Positions 1-8,361 of a stretch of DNA of 64,000 nt are shown in pieces (the stretch's first letter is position 1; each line of letters begins with the position of its first letter). The notes below the pieces were generated by a model. That model did no database searches. It had not been told where the DNA came from and was given only the letters and a program-made list of their open reading frames with translations. This DNA is from JABGQS01 sp963666505 (GTDB taxonomy: Bacteria > Bacillota > Clostridia > Christensenellales > SZUA-584): the NCBI GenBank assembly GCA_963666505.2, contig CAXXXL010000003.1:806001-870000 (forward strand), given 5' to 3'. A program made the translations under genes and the position numbers.

Positions 1-1
1 A

Positions 2-157
2 CCCGAACCAAACAAGCTGACGTTTGTGTTTCATCATGGACAAAGCATAGAAAGGGTATGGCAAGATCGTTCGCGCCGAGAAAGCTGGACGGAAGAAATG
101 TGTGATGCTGCACGGGAGCGTGAAAAAAGGAGATTAATTAATGGCGACAAATGTTAG
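2..157 (+). CDS. Serine recombinase, C-terminal end only (5' end outside window)
   Basis: An open frame enters from the left edge and stops at 155-157. It ends in a charged tail containing RVWQDRSRRESWTEEM, which I recognise as the typical C-terminus of recombinases encoded just upstream of another large serine recombinase in clostridial integrative elements. Its last 17 bases overlap the next recombinase start (141), so the two are probably translationally coupled. Only about 51 residues are visible, and catalytic and zinc-ribbon domains would lie upstream. The family call rests on this tail alone. Confidence 0.55.
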   Translation, partial: PEPNKLTFVFHHGQSIERVWQDRSRRESWTEEMCDAAREREKRRLINGDKC

Positions 158-1718
158 GGTTATACCTGCAACAATACAGAAAACATCGGCTCAAAGCAGT
201 CAGCAGAGTACAATAAGGAGAACGGCAGCATACGCAAGGGTTTCTACGGCCAGTGAAGAGCAGTTGACTTCCTATGAAGCTCAAGTCGATTACTATACAA
301 AATATATTAAAGAGCGTGAAGGCTGGAAGTTTGTTAAAATCTACACGGATGAAGGTATTAGTGCAACGAACACAAAAAAACGTGACGGATTCAACAAAAT
401 GGTTGCTGACGCACTAACGGGGAAAATTGACCTTATCGTTACCAAGTCAGTCAGTCGGTTTGCCAGAAATACTGTAGATAGTCTTTCAACAATTCGAAAA
501 CTAAAGGAAAAAGGCGTAGAAGTGTTTTTTGAAAAGGAAAACATATACACTTTCGATGGTAAGGGTGAACTGCTAATTTCCCTGATGGCTTCGATTGCGC
601 AAGAAGAGTCACGGGCGATTTCGAGCAACGTGAAATGGGGATTACGAAAACGATTCTCAGACGGTAAGGTCAGCATGCCGTATAAGCGGTTCCTAGGGTA
701 CGAAAAAGGCGAAGACGGGCTGCCAAAGATTGTGGAAGAAGAAGCGCAAACAGTAAGGCTAATATACCGAATGTTCATAGAAGGAAGTACTCCTTCATCT
801 ATCGCCAGGCAGCTTGCCGCAGCCGGTATACTTTCTCCGGGAGGAAAGAAGGTCTGGCAGGTACAAACGGTAAAGAGCATACTTACAAACGAGAAATATA
901 AGGGCGACGCCCTGCTTCAAAAAAAGTTTACTATAGATTTCCTGACTAAAACCACAAAAGTCAATGAGGGAGAGATACCGCAGTACTACGTGCAGAACAG
1001 CCACCCGGCTATTATAGACCCGGATGAGTTCGACGTGGTGCAAGCCGAGATTGAACGCAGAAAAAAGCTGGGTCGGCCAGACGCATGCCAGAGTCCGCTT
1101 TCGACTAAGCTCATTTGCGGCGACTGCGGCGGATACTACGGCTCAAAGGTCTGGAGCTCGAACACTAAGTACCGCAAGGTTGTATGGCAGTGTAACGACA
1201 AGTACAAAAGTGACACCAAGTGTACTACTCCTCATGTCAATGAAGAAGAGGTGAAACAGAAATTCTTAGAAGCGTTCAACTGCGTACTCGAATATCGGTC
1301 CGAGCTTATTGAAAACTGCATGACAGCTAAAGATATAATTTGTGACTGCTCCAAAATAGAAGCAGAAACAGGTGAGCTTGAACAGGAAATAGAGGTGGTA
1401 ACAGAACTGCTGAGAAAAGCCATATACGAGAACGCACATACAGCGATTAATCAGGATGAATGGTCTGATAGGAACAGAGGATACGAGAAGCGGTATAACC
1501 ATGCGGCTAACCGTATAGCTGAGCTAAAGAAAATAAAGAGGCAGAGACTGAATACAAAGCGAGTGCTGGAAACCTTTATGCGCAACCTCAAGAACTGTGC
1601 AAATGTGTTGACAGAGTTTGATGAAAGGCTATGGACAGCAGCAATAGATAGTGTAGTAATATTGCCAAACGGTAGCATGACCTTCGTGTTTAAGGATGGG
1701 ACAAAGGTTTGTCGGTAA
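141..1718 (+). CDS. Large serine recombinase (site-specific integrase/resolvase)
   Basis: This 525-aa protein has the full large serine recombinase architecture. A resolvase domain carries the nucleophile Ser35 in YARVST, followed by SRFARNT and the AQEESR helix. A recombinase domain follows (about 180-290), then a zinc ribbon with CGDCGG and a second Cys pair (about 320-365), and a coiled-coil-rich C-terminal part (about 390-470). Such enzymes integrate and excise mobile elements by att-site exchange through a covalent phosphoserine. The ATG follows AAAAGGAG. It overlaps the upstream partial recombinase by 17 bp and the convergent recombinase by 29 bp. The truncated gene at 16577-17716 is its close paralog. 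No frame defect is seen. Confidence 0.93.
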   Translation: MATNVRVIPATIQKTSAQSSQQSTIRRTAAYARVSTASEEQLTSYEAQVDYYTKYIKEREGWKFVKIYTDEGISATNTKKRDGFNKMVADALTGKIDLIVTKSVSRFARNTVDSLSTIRKLKEKGVEVFFEKENIYTFDGKGELLISLMASIAQEESRAISSNVKWGLRKRFSDGKVSMPYKRFLGYEKGEDGLPKIVEEEAQTVRLIYRMFIEGSTPSSIARQLAAAGILSPGGKKVWQVQTVKSILTNEKYKGDALLQKKFTIDFLTKTTKVNEGEIPQYYVQNSHPAIIDPDEFDVVQAEIERRKKLGRPDACQSPLSTKLICGDCGGYYGSKVWSSNTKYRKVVWQCNDKYKSDTKCTTPHVNEEEVKQKFLEAFNCVLEYRSELIENCMTAKDIICDCSKIEAETGELEQEIEVVTELLRKAIYENAHTAINQDEWSDRNRGYEKRYNHAANRIAELKKIKRQRLNTKRVLETFMRNLKNCANVLTEFDERLWTAAIDSVVILPNGSMTFVFKDGTKVCR

Positions 1719-3315
1719 CACCCAATATTTCGTTTATTCTCTGCACCAGTTCAGGCGAAGAGTTATTCCTACCGTTTTCTACGCCGTTAAGGTGAGTTCT
1801 GGAAACATTAACTTTTTGCGCCAGCTGCGCCTGAGTCAGCCCCAGCTCCATACGCCTCAGAGCCATAGGCGACTTAGTTTTGCCTGTATGCGTCCAGTTC
1901 GGTTGAGGTTTTGGCGGCGGTGCAAGATCGACTCTGAGCGTATATCCTGCCAGGAATTTTACGTTTAAGTAACCTTCATTCACTTCAATGTGGTCAAGCA
2001 CTTGCAACATCATCTCATATTCAAATGTTTCAATCAAGCCGTACTCAGCAAGCAGCTTCTCAAGCTCACTTTGACGATAGCTGGTCAGGATATCATCTCG
2101 TGCCGGTTTAAGCTTTTTAAGGCCGACGAGCTCGTTCCAGGCTGAGACGAATGCTTTGTCGACTACCCCTTCACCAAACCTCACTTTACTGCTGCACGTC
2201 TTTACTGTATGAAGTGTATACGTGCATCGCCAGTATTGAATGTTGTCACTGACAATACGATGCGTATAGCGCAGGACGAATAGTTTGCCGCATTCGCTGC
2301 AGATGATTTTGCCGCTAAACGGGTATTGCTCGCTGTGATAATGGAACTTACTCATGGAATGCTCATTTACGTATTCGCGTTGCCTTTCAAACTCCAGCTG
2401 CACCAGCGACATAGTTTTTCGATCAATAATCGCAGGATGAGAGTCCTTTAGATAATATTGCGGCAGCTCGCCTGTGTTCTTCTTTCTGTGTTTGGTCAGA
2501 TAATCCGTATTGAACGTCTTTTGGAATAGTGTGTCGCCCATGTATTTTTCGTTGGTCAGCACTTTTTTGATATGGCTGGCGCACCATTCTTTGCCGCCAT
2601 ACGCCATGGGTACATTCTCTTTGGTAAGTATACATGCTATCTGGTGAGTACCGTGACCGTCAAGAAACATCTTATAGATTCTTTTAACCGTATCTGCCTG
2701 GGCTTCGTCTATAATGAGATTCCCGTTCCTGTCTTTTGTATACCCGAGGAACTTGCCTGACGGTATGCTCTTTGCGTTCCCGCGCTCGTACTGTCTGTGG
2801 ATGCCCCATTTCACGTTCTCCGAAAGGTTCAGACTCTCGTTCTGTGCAACAGCTGCGATCAGAGTCAGGAGCATTTCTCCCTTGCTTCCGAGGGTATGTA
2901 TGTTTTCTTTCTCGAAGTACACATCGACACCAAGTGAATGCAGCTCCCTTATGTTCTTCAGGCAATCGAGAGTGTTTCTTCCGAACCTTGAAAGGCTCTT
3001 GGTGATGATGAGGTCGAGCTCGCCGTCTCTTGCCGCCTGCATCAGCTTGTTAAACTCATCGCGCTTACGTGTATCCGTGCCGGAAACGCCTTCGTCGGCG
3101 AATATACCTGCCAGTTCATAATCAGGTCTTGAGCGTATGTATTGTTCATAATAACTTACTTGAGCGGCGTAACTGCTTAGCTGTTCATAAGTGCCTTTGG
3201 ACACACGGCAGTAAGCAGCCACCCTTAGCTTTTTGTCAGTCCTTCTGCTGTCCTTCGGGGCGGGCGGAAACGGGTGTAAGACGGTAATCTTTTTGTTTTC
3301 TCTTGTTTGGTCCAT
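1690..3315 (-). CDS. Large serine recombinase with C-terminal XRE-type helix-turn-helix
   Basis: This 541-aa protein has a resolvase domain (Ser39 in YCRVSK, then SRFGRNT), a recombinase domain (about 185-300) and a zinc ribbon (CSECGK ... C). The long coiled coil usual after the ribbon is short here. The last ~60 residues instead form an XRE/Cro-type HTH, with motifs RMELGLTQAQLAQKVNVSR and GVENGRN. The HTH is read in the same frame without a stop. An AGGAGG lies just before the ATG. The start lies 80 bp inside the upstream recombinase gene (3236-4447), suggesting coupled translation. The HTH might add sequence-specific binding or self-regulation, which is an inference. Confidence 0.92.
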   Translation of the reverse strand: MDQTRENKKITVLHPFPPAPKDSRRTDKKLRVAAYCRVSKGTYEQLSSYAAQVSYYEQYIRSRPDYELAGIFADEGVSGTDTRKRDEFNKLMQAARDGELDLIITKSLSRFGRNTLDCLKNIRELHSLGVDVYFEKENIHTLGSKGEMLLTLIAAVAQNESLNLSENVKWGIHRQYERGNAKSIPSGKFLGYTKDRNGNLIIDEAQADTVKRIYKMFLDGHGTHQIACILTKENVPMAYGGKEWCASHIKKVLTNEKYMGDTLFQKTFNTDYLTKHRKKNTGELPQYYLKDSHPAIIDRKTMSLVQLEFERQREYVNEHSMSKFHYHSEQYPFSGKIICSECGKLFVLRYTHRIVSDNIQYWRCTYTLHTVKTCSSKVRFGEGVVDKAFVSAWNELVGLKKLKPARDDILTSYRQSELEKLLAEYGLIETFEYEMMLQVLDHIEVNEGYLNVKFLAGYTLRVDLAPPPKPQPNWTHTGKTKSPMALRRMELGLTQAQLAQKVNVSRTHLNGVENGRNNSSPELVQRINEILGVTDKPLSHP

Positions 3316-4447
3316 TGTATACCTCCTCTATAATGGTTGGTTCGGTTATTGGATGCTCTTTTGTTATTTCGATTAAACGTGGTTCAGTTATTCGTGCCCC
3401 TATGCAGGCTGATTTTCTCTCATGAAGATACCGGCTGCATATCCAGCTGACATAGCCGCCGTTATGTTTAACCCGTATCATGCTAGAACCGCAGTATGAG
3501 CAGCGCAGAAGTCCGCTGAAAGGATATGTTTTTCTTACACGCTTTTTTCTGATCTGCTGCGCTCTGTCCCAGTCTGCGCGGGAAACGATAGCGGGATGAT
3601 CGTCCTCTACCCAGTACCGGTCTCTCTGTCCGCGATTAGGAAGCTGTTTACCGTTTTCGGCAATAAAGCTCTTTTGCATCATGGCGGCGCCCATGTATTT
3701 TTCGTTGGAGATGATACTGAGAACCCTGTTTTTGTTCCAATGGTTGTGCCGTCCAAATGATGGGGTTCCCTGTTCATTAAAAATACTGACTATTTTGTAT
3801 GCAGGTGTTCCGTCAAGGTACATTCGGAAGAGCTCTTGCACGACCTTTGCCTGCTCAGGGATAATGATGAGTTTTCCGGAGTCGTCTTTTCCAAAGCCAA
3901 TCAAGATATCGGTGTTGACCATGACTTCTCCGCGCAGACATTTGCTGCGCATCGCCCATTGTACGTTAGATCTTACCGACTTGCGCTCTTCCTCTGCGAT
4001 ACCGGCTAAGACAGAGAGCATGAGCTCACCTTCAGATTTTAGCGTGTGGATGTTCTCTTCTTCAAATACTATACCGACGTCAATTGCTTTTAGTTCCCGG
4101 ACGACCTGCAGGAGCATAAGGGTGTTTCGGGCAAACCGGGAAATAGATTTGGTATAGATGAGGTCAATTTCACCGGCTCTTGCTTTTTCCAGAATGGCCT
4201 GAAAGCCAGGTCTGTTCTCCTTGGATCCAGAGATGCCGGCATCCGAATAAACGCCTAAAAACACATAGCCAGGGTTATTGTCAAACTTGTTGTTATAATA
4301 TTCTGTCTGGCTCTGCAAAGAATTCAATTGTTCGTCGTGGCTAGTTGACACACGTACGTACGCACAGACTCTGACCGGCTCAGAAGGTGTAATGGAGTTA
4401 TGTTTGATTTGAGTAACAACACGCGCATATATAACCTGTTTATCCAT
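3236..4447 (-). CDS. Large serine recombinase (third complete copy)
   Basis: This 403-aa recombinase has a resolvase domain with Ser34 in YVRVST, SRFARNT, and the EEERKS helix. A recombinase domain (about 185-300) and a zinc ribbon (CSYCGSS ... C) follow. It is shorter than its neighbours because the region after the ribbon is reduced to a basic tail that overlaps the next gene by 80 bp. Together with the 1690-3315 gene it forms a two-gene minus-strand operon. Clostridial elements often carry two or three such recombinases acting together, which is family knowledge. The recognised att sites are not visible in the window. Confidence 0.92.
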   Translation of the reverse strand: MDKQVIYARVVTQIKHNSITPSEPVRVCAYVRVSTSHDEQLNSLQSQTEYYNNKFDNNPGYVFLGVYSDAGISGSKENRPGFQAILEKARAGEIDLIYTKSISRFARNTLMLLQVVRELKAIDVGIVFEEENIHTLKSEGELMLSVLAGIAEEERKSVRSNVQWAMRSKCLRGEVMVNTDILIGFGKDDSGKLIIIPEQAKVVQELFRMYLDGTPAYKIVSIFNEQGTPSFGRHNHWNKNRVLSIISNEKYMGAAMMQKSFIAENGKQLPNRGQRDRYWVEDDHPAIVSRADWDRAQQIRKKRVRKTYPFSGLLRCSYCGSSMIRVKHNGGYVSWICSRYLHERKSACIGARITEPRLIEITKEHPITEPTIIEEVYNGPNKRKQKDYRLTPVSARPEGQQKD

Positions 4448-4594
4448 GCGAATCGCTCCTTTGGTTTTCTATTAGTAATGTCTCGGTGCAGAGGATAAGT
4501 CAAGTTAAAAAGAATAACGCTATGTATCTGACTTTGAATGTGGAATGAATTTATAAACGGTGAACTATTCGGTAATTTATTTGAAGCAAAGGTT

Positions 4595-4624
4595 TTGACA
4601 CAAAGATGGGTGAGATATTATAAT
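4595..4624 (+). promoter_or_regulatory. Sigma-A-type promoter upstream of MFS efflux gene
   Basis: Perfect consensus -35 TTGACA (4595-4600) and -10 TATAAT (4619-4624) are separated by 18 nt and point toward the MFS gene. It is one of the strongest-looking promoters in the window. Confidence 0.75.
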
Positions 4625-4690
4625 ACGGTAAGACCCCATAGCGCTCGAGGCGGCAGCCCCCACAGCCCCTCAGAGCATTTCAGTAAGCGC

Positions 4691-4710
4691 TTGATAGGTT
4701 AACCTATCAA
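4691..4710. promoter_or_regulatory. 20-bp perfect palindrome, candidate operator
   Basis: TTGATAGGTTAACCTATCAA equals its own reverse complement. It lies 67 nt downstream of the -10 box and 167 nt upstream of the efflux gene start. A roadblock operator for a TetR- or MarR-like repressor is the obvious reading, but no such regulator gene is adjacent. A recombination site is an alternative. Confidence 0.5.
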
Positions 4711-4725
4711 TGGTAACTTGTGGCA

Positions 4726-4747
4726 TATACTAACTTTCGTTTTGGAC
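4726..4747. repeat. Copy of 22-nt sequence also found beside the IS3 element at 61.6 kb
   Basis: Identical over 22 nt to 61614-61635, which starts three bases beyond the IS3 right end. A diverged version follows the IS3 fragment at about 56.69 kb. Weaker similarity continues about 20 nt further. It is probably a relic of an element end. Confidence 0.5.
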
Positions 4748-4876
4748 TAAATAATGGGGGGCAGGTCATGGCTAACCAAGCCCTAAACTAATAAAAAGGA
4801 TTCCGAATAGGAGAAAGGTCAAACTATACCTAAAATTTAGTTGTAGTACTCATATATTGCTTAGTGGAGGTTTACT

Positions 4877-6181
4877 ATGAAACAGAAAAGGCCGTTGCTG
4901 CCACTATTTTCTGTTGTATTTGTCGATATGCTCGGATTTGGGCTCATATTACCACTATTACCTTATATTGCTTCCAACTGGGGGGCTACACCTGCCATTA
5001 TCGGCTTGATCAGTGCTGCTTATCCGTTAGGTCAGTTTTTGGGAGCCCCTTTGGTGGGCCGTTTTTCAGACCGGTTTGGAAGAAAACCATTATTATTGTT
5101 CAGTATTGGCGGGACATTTTTATCCCTATTGATGTTGGGTTTTGCGCAAAGCATCGCAATCATTCTGCTCAGTCGTTTTTTAGACGGGCTAACCGGTGGG
5201 AATATCACGGTAGCTCAAGCCTATATTGCTGATGTGACAGATGAAAAAAGCCGTGCAAAGGGCATGGGCATGATCGGCGCCGCTTTTGGACTTGGATTCA
5301 TTCTCGGGCCTGCTTCCGGTGGGTTTTTAAGCCAGTGGGGGTATGCCGTGCCCGCATTTGTCTCAGCGGGCTTATCACTAATTAACTTATTTATGATTGC
5401 CTTCTTGCTTCCTGAATCACTTCCTAAAGAAAAACGGGGACATAATTTATCTGAGACAAAACGCAAACATCCGTTGAATGGACTTGCCACTGCATTTGCT
5501 AAACCTATTGCCGGACCAATTTTAAGCAGTATTATCGTTTTTAGCCTGTCGATGGCCATGTTTCAATCAGTGTTTTCTCTGTTTGCTAAACAACGATTGG
5601 AGTTATCAGCGCAATCTACAGGGTTTATATTGGCTTATGTTGGTGTTTTAGTTGCAGGCGTCCAAGGTGGCATGGGGGTATTAACAAAGCGGTTCTCGGA
5701 GAACGTACTTGTCCGCTTTTCCCTGATCACATTAACGTTGTCTTATGTAGGATGGGCTCTTTCGCCGAATGTAGTTGTTTTAATGATCGTTCTAGTCCCA
5801 TTGTCGTTATCCAGTGGTATTCTCAGCACGCTGCTCCGGTCAAGTCTATCTAAAGCTGTTCCGGCAAATGAAACCGGTGAGATTATGGGTATATCAGCTG
5901 CAATGGAGAGTATAACACGTATCGTGGCACCGGCATTGGGCGGTTGGTTAATCGGCAGTCTATCATCGGTTGTACCAGGTTTATTATCGGCGATTATGAT
6001 GGGGGGCTTAACTGTTTATCTAATTTTACTGCAAAAAAAACATCGCTTGCCTAGTCATACTGCAGAAGCAGATTTGTCCGATATTGGGATCGATGTGTTT
6101 GGTCGTAGCTGCTTTTTGAGTGAACCCGGCTGCTCAAAGACTGAGTCAACAACGAGTGAAACGAAACGCCCTGAGAATTAG
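4877..6181 (+). CDS. TetA-like MFS drug/tetracycline efflux transporter
   Basis: This 434-aa, 12-segment major facilitator begins with DMLGFGLILPLLP in helix 1. The family motif A is visible in the loop after helix 2 (GRFSDRFGRKP). The motif-C-like segment GLGFILGPASGG follows in helix 5. This pattern is typical of proton-drug antiporters of the TetA class. GTGGAGG precedes the ATG. A hydrophilic ~45-aa tail rich in Ser, Thr and Glu extends past the last membrane segment, longer than usual. The gene sits beside the recombinase cluster, consistent with cargo of an integrative element. The exact drug specificity cannot be read from the sequence. Confidence 0.85.
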   Translation: MKQKRPLLPLFSVVFVDMLGFGLILPLLPYIASNWGATPAIIGLISAAYPLGQFLGAPLVGRFSDRFGRKPLLLFSIGGTFLSLLMLGFAQSIAIILLSRFLDGLTGGNITVAQAYIADVTDEKSRAKGMGMIGAAFGLGFILGPASGGFLSQWGYAVPAFVSAGLSLINLFMIAFLLPESLPKEKRGHNLSETKRKHPLNGLATAFAKPIAGPILSSIIVFSLSMAMFQSVFSLFAKQRLELSAQSTGFILAYVGVLVAGVQGGMGVLTKRFSENVLVRFSLITLTLSYVGWALSPNVVVLMIVLVPLSLSSGILSTLLRSSLSKAVPANETGEIMGISAAMESITRIVAPALGGWLIGSLSSVVPGLLSAIMMGGLTVYLILLQKKHRLPSHTAEADLSDIGIDVFGRSCFLSEPGCSKTESTTSETKRPEN

Positions 6182-6228
6182 GACAATGTGAAGTGAAGGG
6201 AAAGTTGCAAATTTGTTTGCCTCAGTTG

Positions 6229-6274
6229 GGAGCGTGTTAAAATTTTATACAATCTTCTAAGATGCAAAGAGCGA
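6229..6274 (+). repeat. Degenerate IS-end relic
   Basis: The segment starting GGGAGCGTGTTAAAATTTTA resembles the IS3 left end at 14061 (GGGAGTGTGTTAAAATTTCG) and the relics at 16422 and 50642. No transposase frame follows, so it is only a scar. Confidence 0.5.
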
Positions 6275-6375
6275 AAAAACTCAGAAATCGGAGGCGCGGA
6301 AATGGGAGAAATCAGGAAGACATACTACTAGGCCTTTAGAATGTATTGAAATAACGATATAATAGTTTATATGCG

Positions 6376-7356
6376 CTACTTAATTATTACTTGTAAACTT
6401 AAGGCATCAGATAATTCCATTCCAACCCATTTACTCTTCCCTTTAAAAATAGTACGGCCTTTTCTGTCTGTAAGGCGCAGCGTGATGTCGGCAGTGATGC
6501 TTTCTTCAATCTCACGTTCCATCAGGCCGTTCTTAGGCGCCTTAAGGATGCCGCCTTGTCGGTATTCTGCATTGAATTTGAGTGTGTAGCTTCTTTTTCT
6601 GACATGGACTTCCAAGCTGTTATCATCTATTTTCAGATGCGTGATCTTGCCGCCGTTGTATGTGGAAAAATTATAATAACCATTCTCGGTTTTTAGCAAT
6701 GAAATCAAACCGGTAAAACTGCTGCCCAGCCAGGGTATTCGTGCAACCGAAAACATGAAGGATGCACTGCCATTGTCAAAATGATTGGCCTGAAGCCAAA
6801 CCCAGGATTCGGGGAAAGACGTTCCCCAGTCTTTTTCAATGTAACCTTCTCCACCTGTCATATCTATTTTAGCATCATTAATACTAAGGGCGCCGCTAAT
6901 AGTATGGCTGATATTGACGACGCCGTGGTAACACTCCATACCTGGTATAAACGAAAAGGGGCCCATAACACCCGGATGAAAAAAGGATTTGGGGTATTTT
7001 AAGATGTTATCGAAATGAAGTGCACCGGATATGCTGGTTTTTTCATTGCTCAGGTTCACATCAATACTCTTGTCTGAAAAATGATTGTGACCTATCTGGA
7101 TATCAAAAGTATTTTTATCGGTACTAAAATCCTTAAACGGAAACCTATAATACTCGGTTTGACCTTTTACAGCATCAATAAACTGAACAAATGAATGTGA
7201 ATCTTGCTTATTCTCACCTATCGATATTCCGGGTATTATAGCAATAACCGTTTTTCGAGACTTGTCTATGAGCTTGAAATACCAGCCTTCGAAATAGTTC
7301 TTTTTTCTTTTTGCACCTTGATATGTTTCAGGCCTCCATATTTTCATTATAGACAA
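6376..7356 (-). CDS. Tocopherol cyclase-like protein, module A
   Basis: The protein resembles the tocopherol cyclase family, a lipocalin-like fold related to carotenoid 1,2-hydratase/AttH proteins. Visible family motifs are YFEGWYFK near the N-terminus and EGYIEKDWGTSFPESW in the middle. Bacterial members are uncharacterised but are thought to act on prenyl-lipid or carotenoid-type substrates. I place the start at TTG 7356, which sits at ideal distance from GGAGGTGA. ATG 7347 is the alternative, and a longer frame from 7419 lacks a ribosome site. It is transcribed divergently from the Rieske-flavoprotein-heliorhodopsin genes. The paralog at 17738-18718 is nearly identical. Confidence 0.8.
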   Translation of the reverse strand: MSIMKIWRPETYQGAKRKKNYFEGWYFKLIDKSRKTVIAIIPGISIGENKQDSHSFVQFIDAVKGQTEYYRFPFKDFSTDKNTFDIQIGHNHFSDKSIDVNLSNEKTSISGALHFDNILKYPKSFFHPGVMGPFSFIPGMECYHGVVNISHTISGALSINDAKIDMTGGEGYIEKDWGTSFPESWVWLQANHFDNGSASFMFSVARIPWLGSSFTGLISLLKTENGYYNFSTYNGGKITHLKIDDNSLEVHVRKRSYTLKFNAEYRQGGILKAPKNGLMEREIEESITADITLRLTDRKGRTIFKGKSKWVGMELSDALSLQVIIK

Positions 7357-7552
7357 ATTGTCACCTCCAATAAACGAGCAAAAGGATATAAAAGTAAAAC
7401 TAGTTTGCATTAGATTCAATCTAGTTTGCTTAATTCTTCATCTTATTATAACACTGTATTTGCTGAAGATGTGACTTTATATTGTTTGTGATAAAGATAT
7501 AGTGCGAATTCTCAATAAATATGATATTATTTGCCTATAGGTGGTGATAAAA
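7357..7552. promoter_or_regulatory. Divergent promoter region of module A
   Basis: About 195 AT-rich bases separate the divergent cyclase-like and Rieske genes. They contain two direct CTAGTTTGC repeats flanking an inverted repeat (TAGAT-N3-ATCTA) and several TATAAT-like boxes. The same region exists in module B, but there the inverted repeat has diverged. The motif ATGTGACTTT also occurs upstream of the third heliorhodopsin. Exact promoters cannot be fixed by eye. Confidence 0.4.
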
Positions 7553-7882
7553 ATGGAGTACAAGCTCATTGCTCAAACAAGCGAACTACCAAATGGTAAT
7601 AAGAAAAAGATTCTTTATGATAACAGAGAAATACTAATAGTAAATGTCGAAGGTTCCTTTTATGCCGTAGATAACAAATGTCCCCATATGGGAGGTTCAC
7701 TCTATGACGGCAATTTGGATGGTCATTCCATTGTTTGCCCAAGGCATGGATCTGGTTTTGATGTGCGAACCGGAAAGGTTACTCAAACTGGAAAAATGCT
7801 TTATATAAAAGTTAAGCCAAAGGGCCTGCATACTTATCCTGTTAAAATTGAAGGGACGAATATTTTCATAGGAATTGAATAA
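7553..7882 (+). CDS. Rieske-type [2Fe-2S] ferredoxin, module A
   Basis: A small stand-alone Rieske protein of about 109 aa. The cluster-binding motifs are CPHMGGSL (first Cys-X-His) and CPRHGSGF (second Cys-X2-His), about 17 residues apart, as in ferredoxins that feed Rieske oxygenases or nitrite-reductase small subunits. ATG 7553 follows AGGTGGTG at good spacing and is preferred over the in-frame GTG at 7541. It is the first gene of the operon with the split-barrel protein (17-bp gap) and heliorhodopsin. It could donate electrons to the Rieske oxygenase at 9291, which is an inference. Confidence 0.88.
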   Translation: MEYKLIAQTSELPNGNKKKILYDNREILIVNVEGSFYAVDNKCPHMGGSLYDGNLDGHSIVCPRHGSGFDVRTGKVTQTGKMLYIKVKPKGLHTYPVKIEGTNIFIGIE

Positions 7883-7899
7883 ATACACGAGGTGCTAAA

Positions 7900-8334
7900 A
7901 TGAAGTCTATCTTAATGGACATTTTGTTAAATAACAATTTATGCGTTTTGAGCACATGCAAAAACAATATTCCGAACTCTTCTCTCATGCAATATATATG
8001 TGATAACCCATGCACAAAAATATATATGCTTACACTAAAAGAAAGCACAAAATACAACAACATTATAAATAATTCAAATGTAAGTTTGTTGATAGATACT
8101 AGAATTCGCAACAATGAACCTCAAGTACAAGCTGCAACTATTTATGGTGAAGCATCAATATTAGATGATATAAATGATTCCAAAAAGATTATTGAACAAC
8201 TTTCAAGTAAGCACGTCAGCCTTTTAAACCTGGCATCAGATACAAATGTCTGTGTGATAGAGATTGCTATTAAGAGCGCTTTGCTTCTCGAAAACGTGGA
8301 CAAGAGCTCTCTTATTAGTTTTACTAAAGATTGA
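7900..8334 (+). CDS. Pyridoxamine 5'-phosphate oxidase-like split-barrel protein, module A
   Basis: This 144-aa protein fits the small PNPOx-like FMN/heme/F420-binding split-barrel family, with the N-terminal pattern NNNLCVLSTCKNNIPNSSL and the strand MYMLTLKESTKY. These proteins bind flavin or related cofactors and often act as small reductases, and the ligand here is unknown. The ATG follows GAGGTG. The gene lies between the Rieske and heliorhodopsin genes, 27 bp before the latter. A near-identical copy is at 19262 and a diverged paralog at 42384, upstream of the third heliorhodopsin, so the pairing is recurrent. Confidence 0.75.
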   Translation: MKSILMDILLNNNLCVLSTCKNNIPNSSLMQYICDNPCTKIYMLTLKESTKYNNIINNSNVSLLIDTRIRNNEPQVQAATIYGEASILDDINDSKKIIEQLSSKHVSLLNLASDTNVCVIEIAIKSALLLENVDKSSLISFTKD

Positions 8335-8361
8335 TTTAATAATAAAAAAGGAGAAAGAAAA

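Larger units (their letters stand above)
4448..4876. other. 429-bp intergenic region between recombinases and efflux gene
   Basis: The stretch has no convincing gene. It holds a strong plus-strand promoter (4595-4624), a 20-bp perfect palindrome (4691-4710), a 22-nt sequence repeated at 61614-61635, and the GTGGAGG ribosome site of the MFS gene. About 250 nt separate the -10 box from the MFS start, so a long leader is expected. AGCGCT occurs at two places about 50 nt apart in the leader and could pair into a long hairpin. Confidence 0.6.

Noticed and set aside
1024..1254. Overlapping frames inside the recombinase genes
   Set aside because: They lie within conserved recombinase codons, have no ribosome sites and no recognisable domains.
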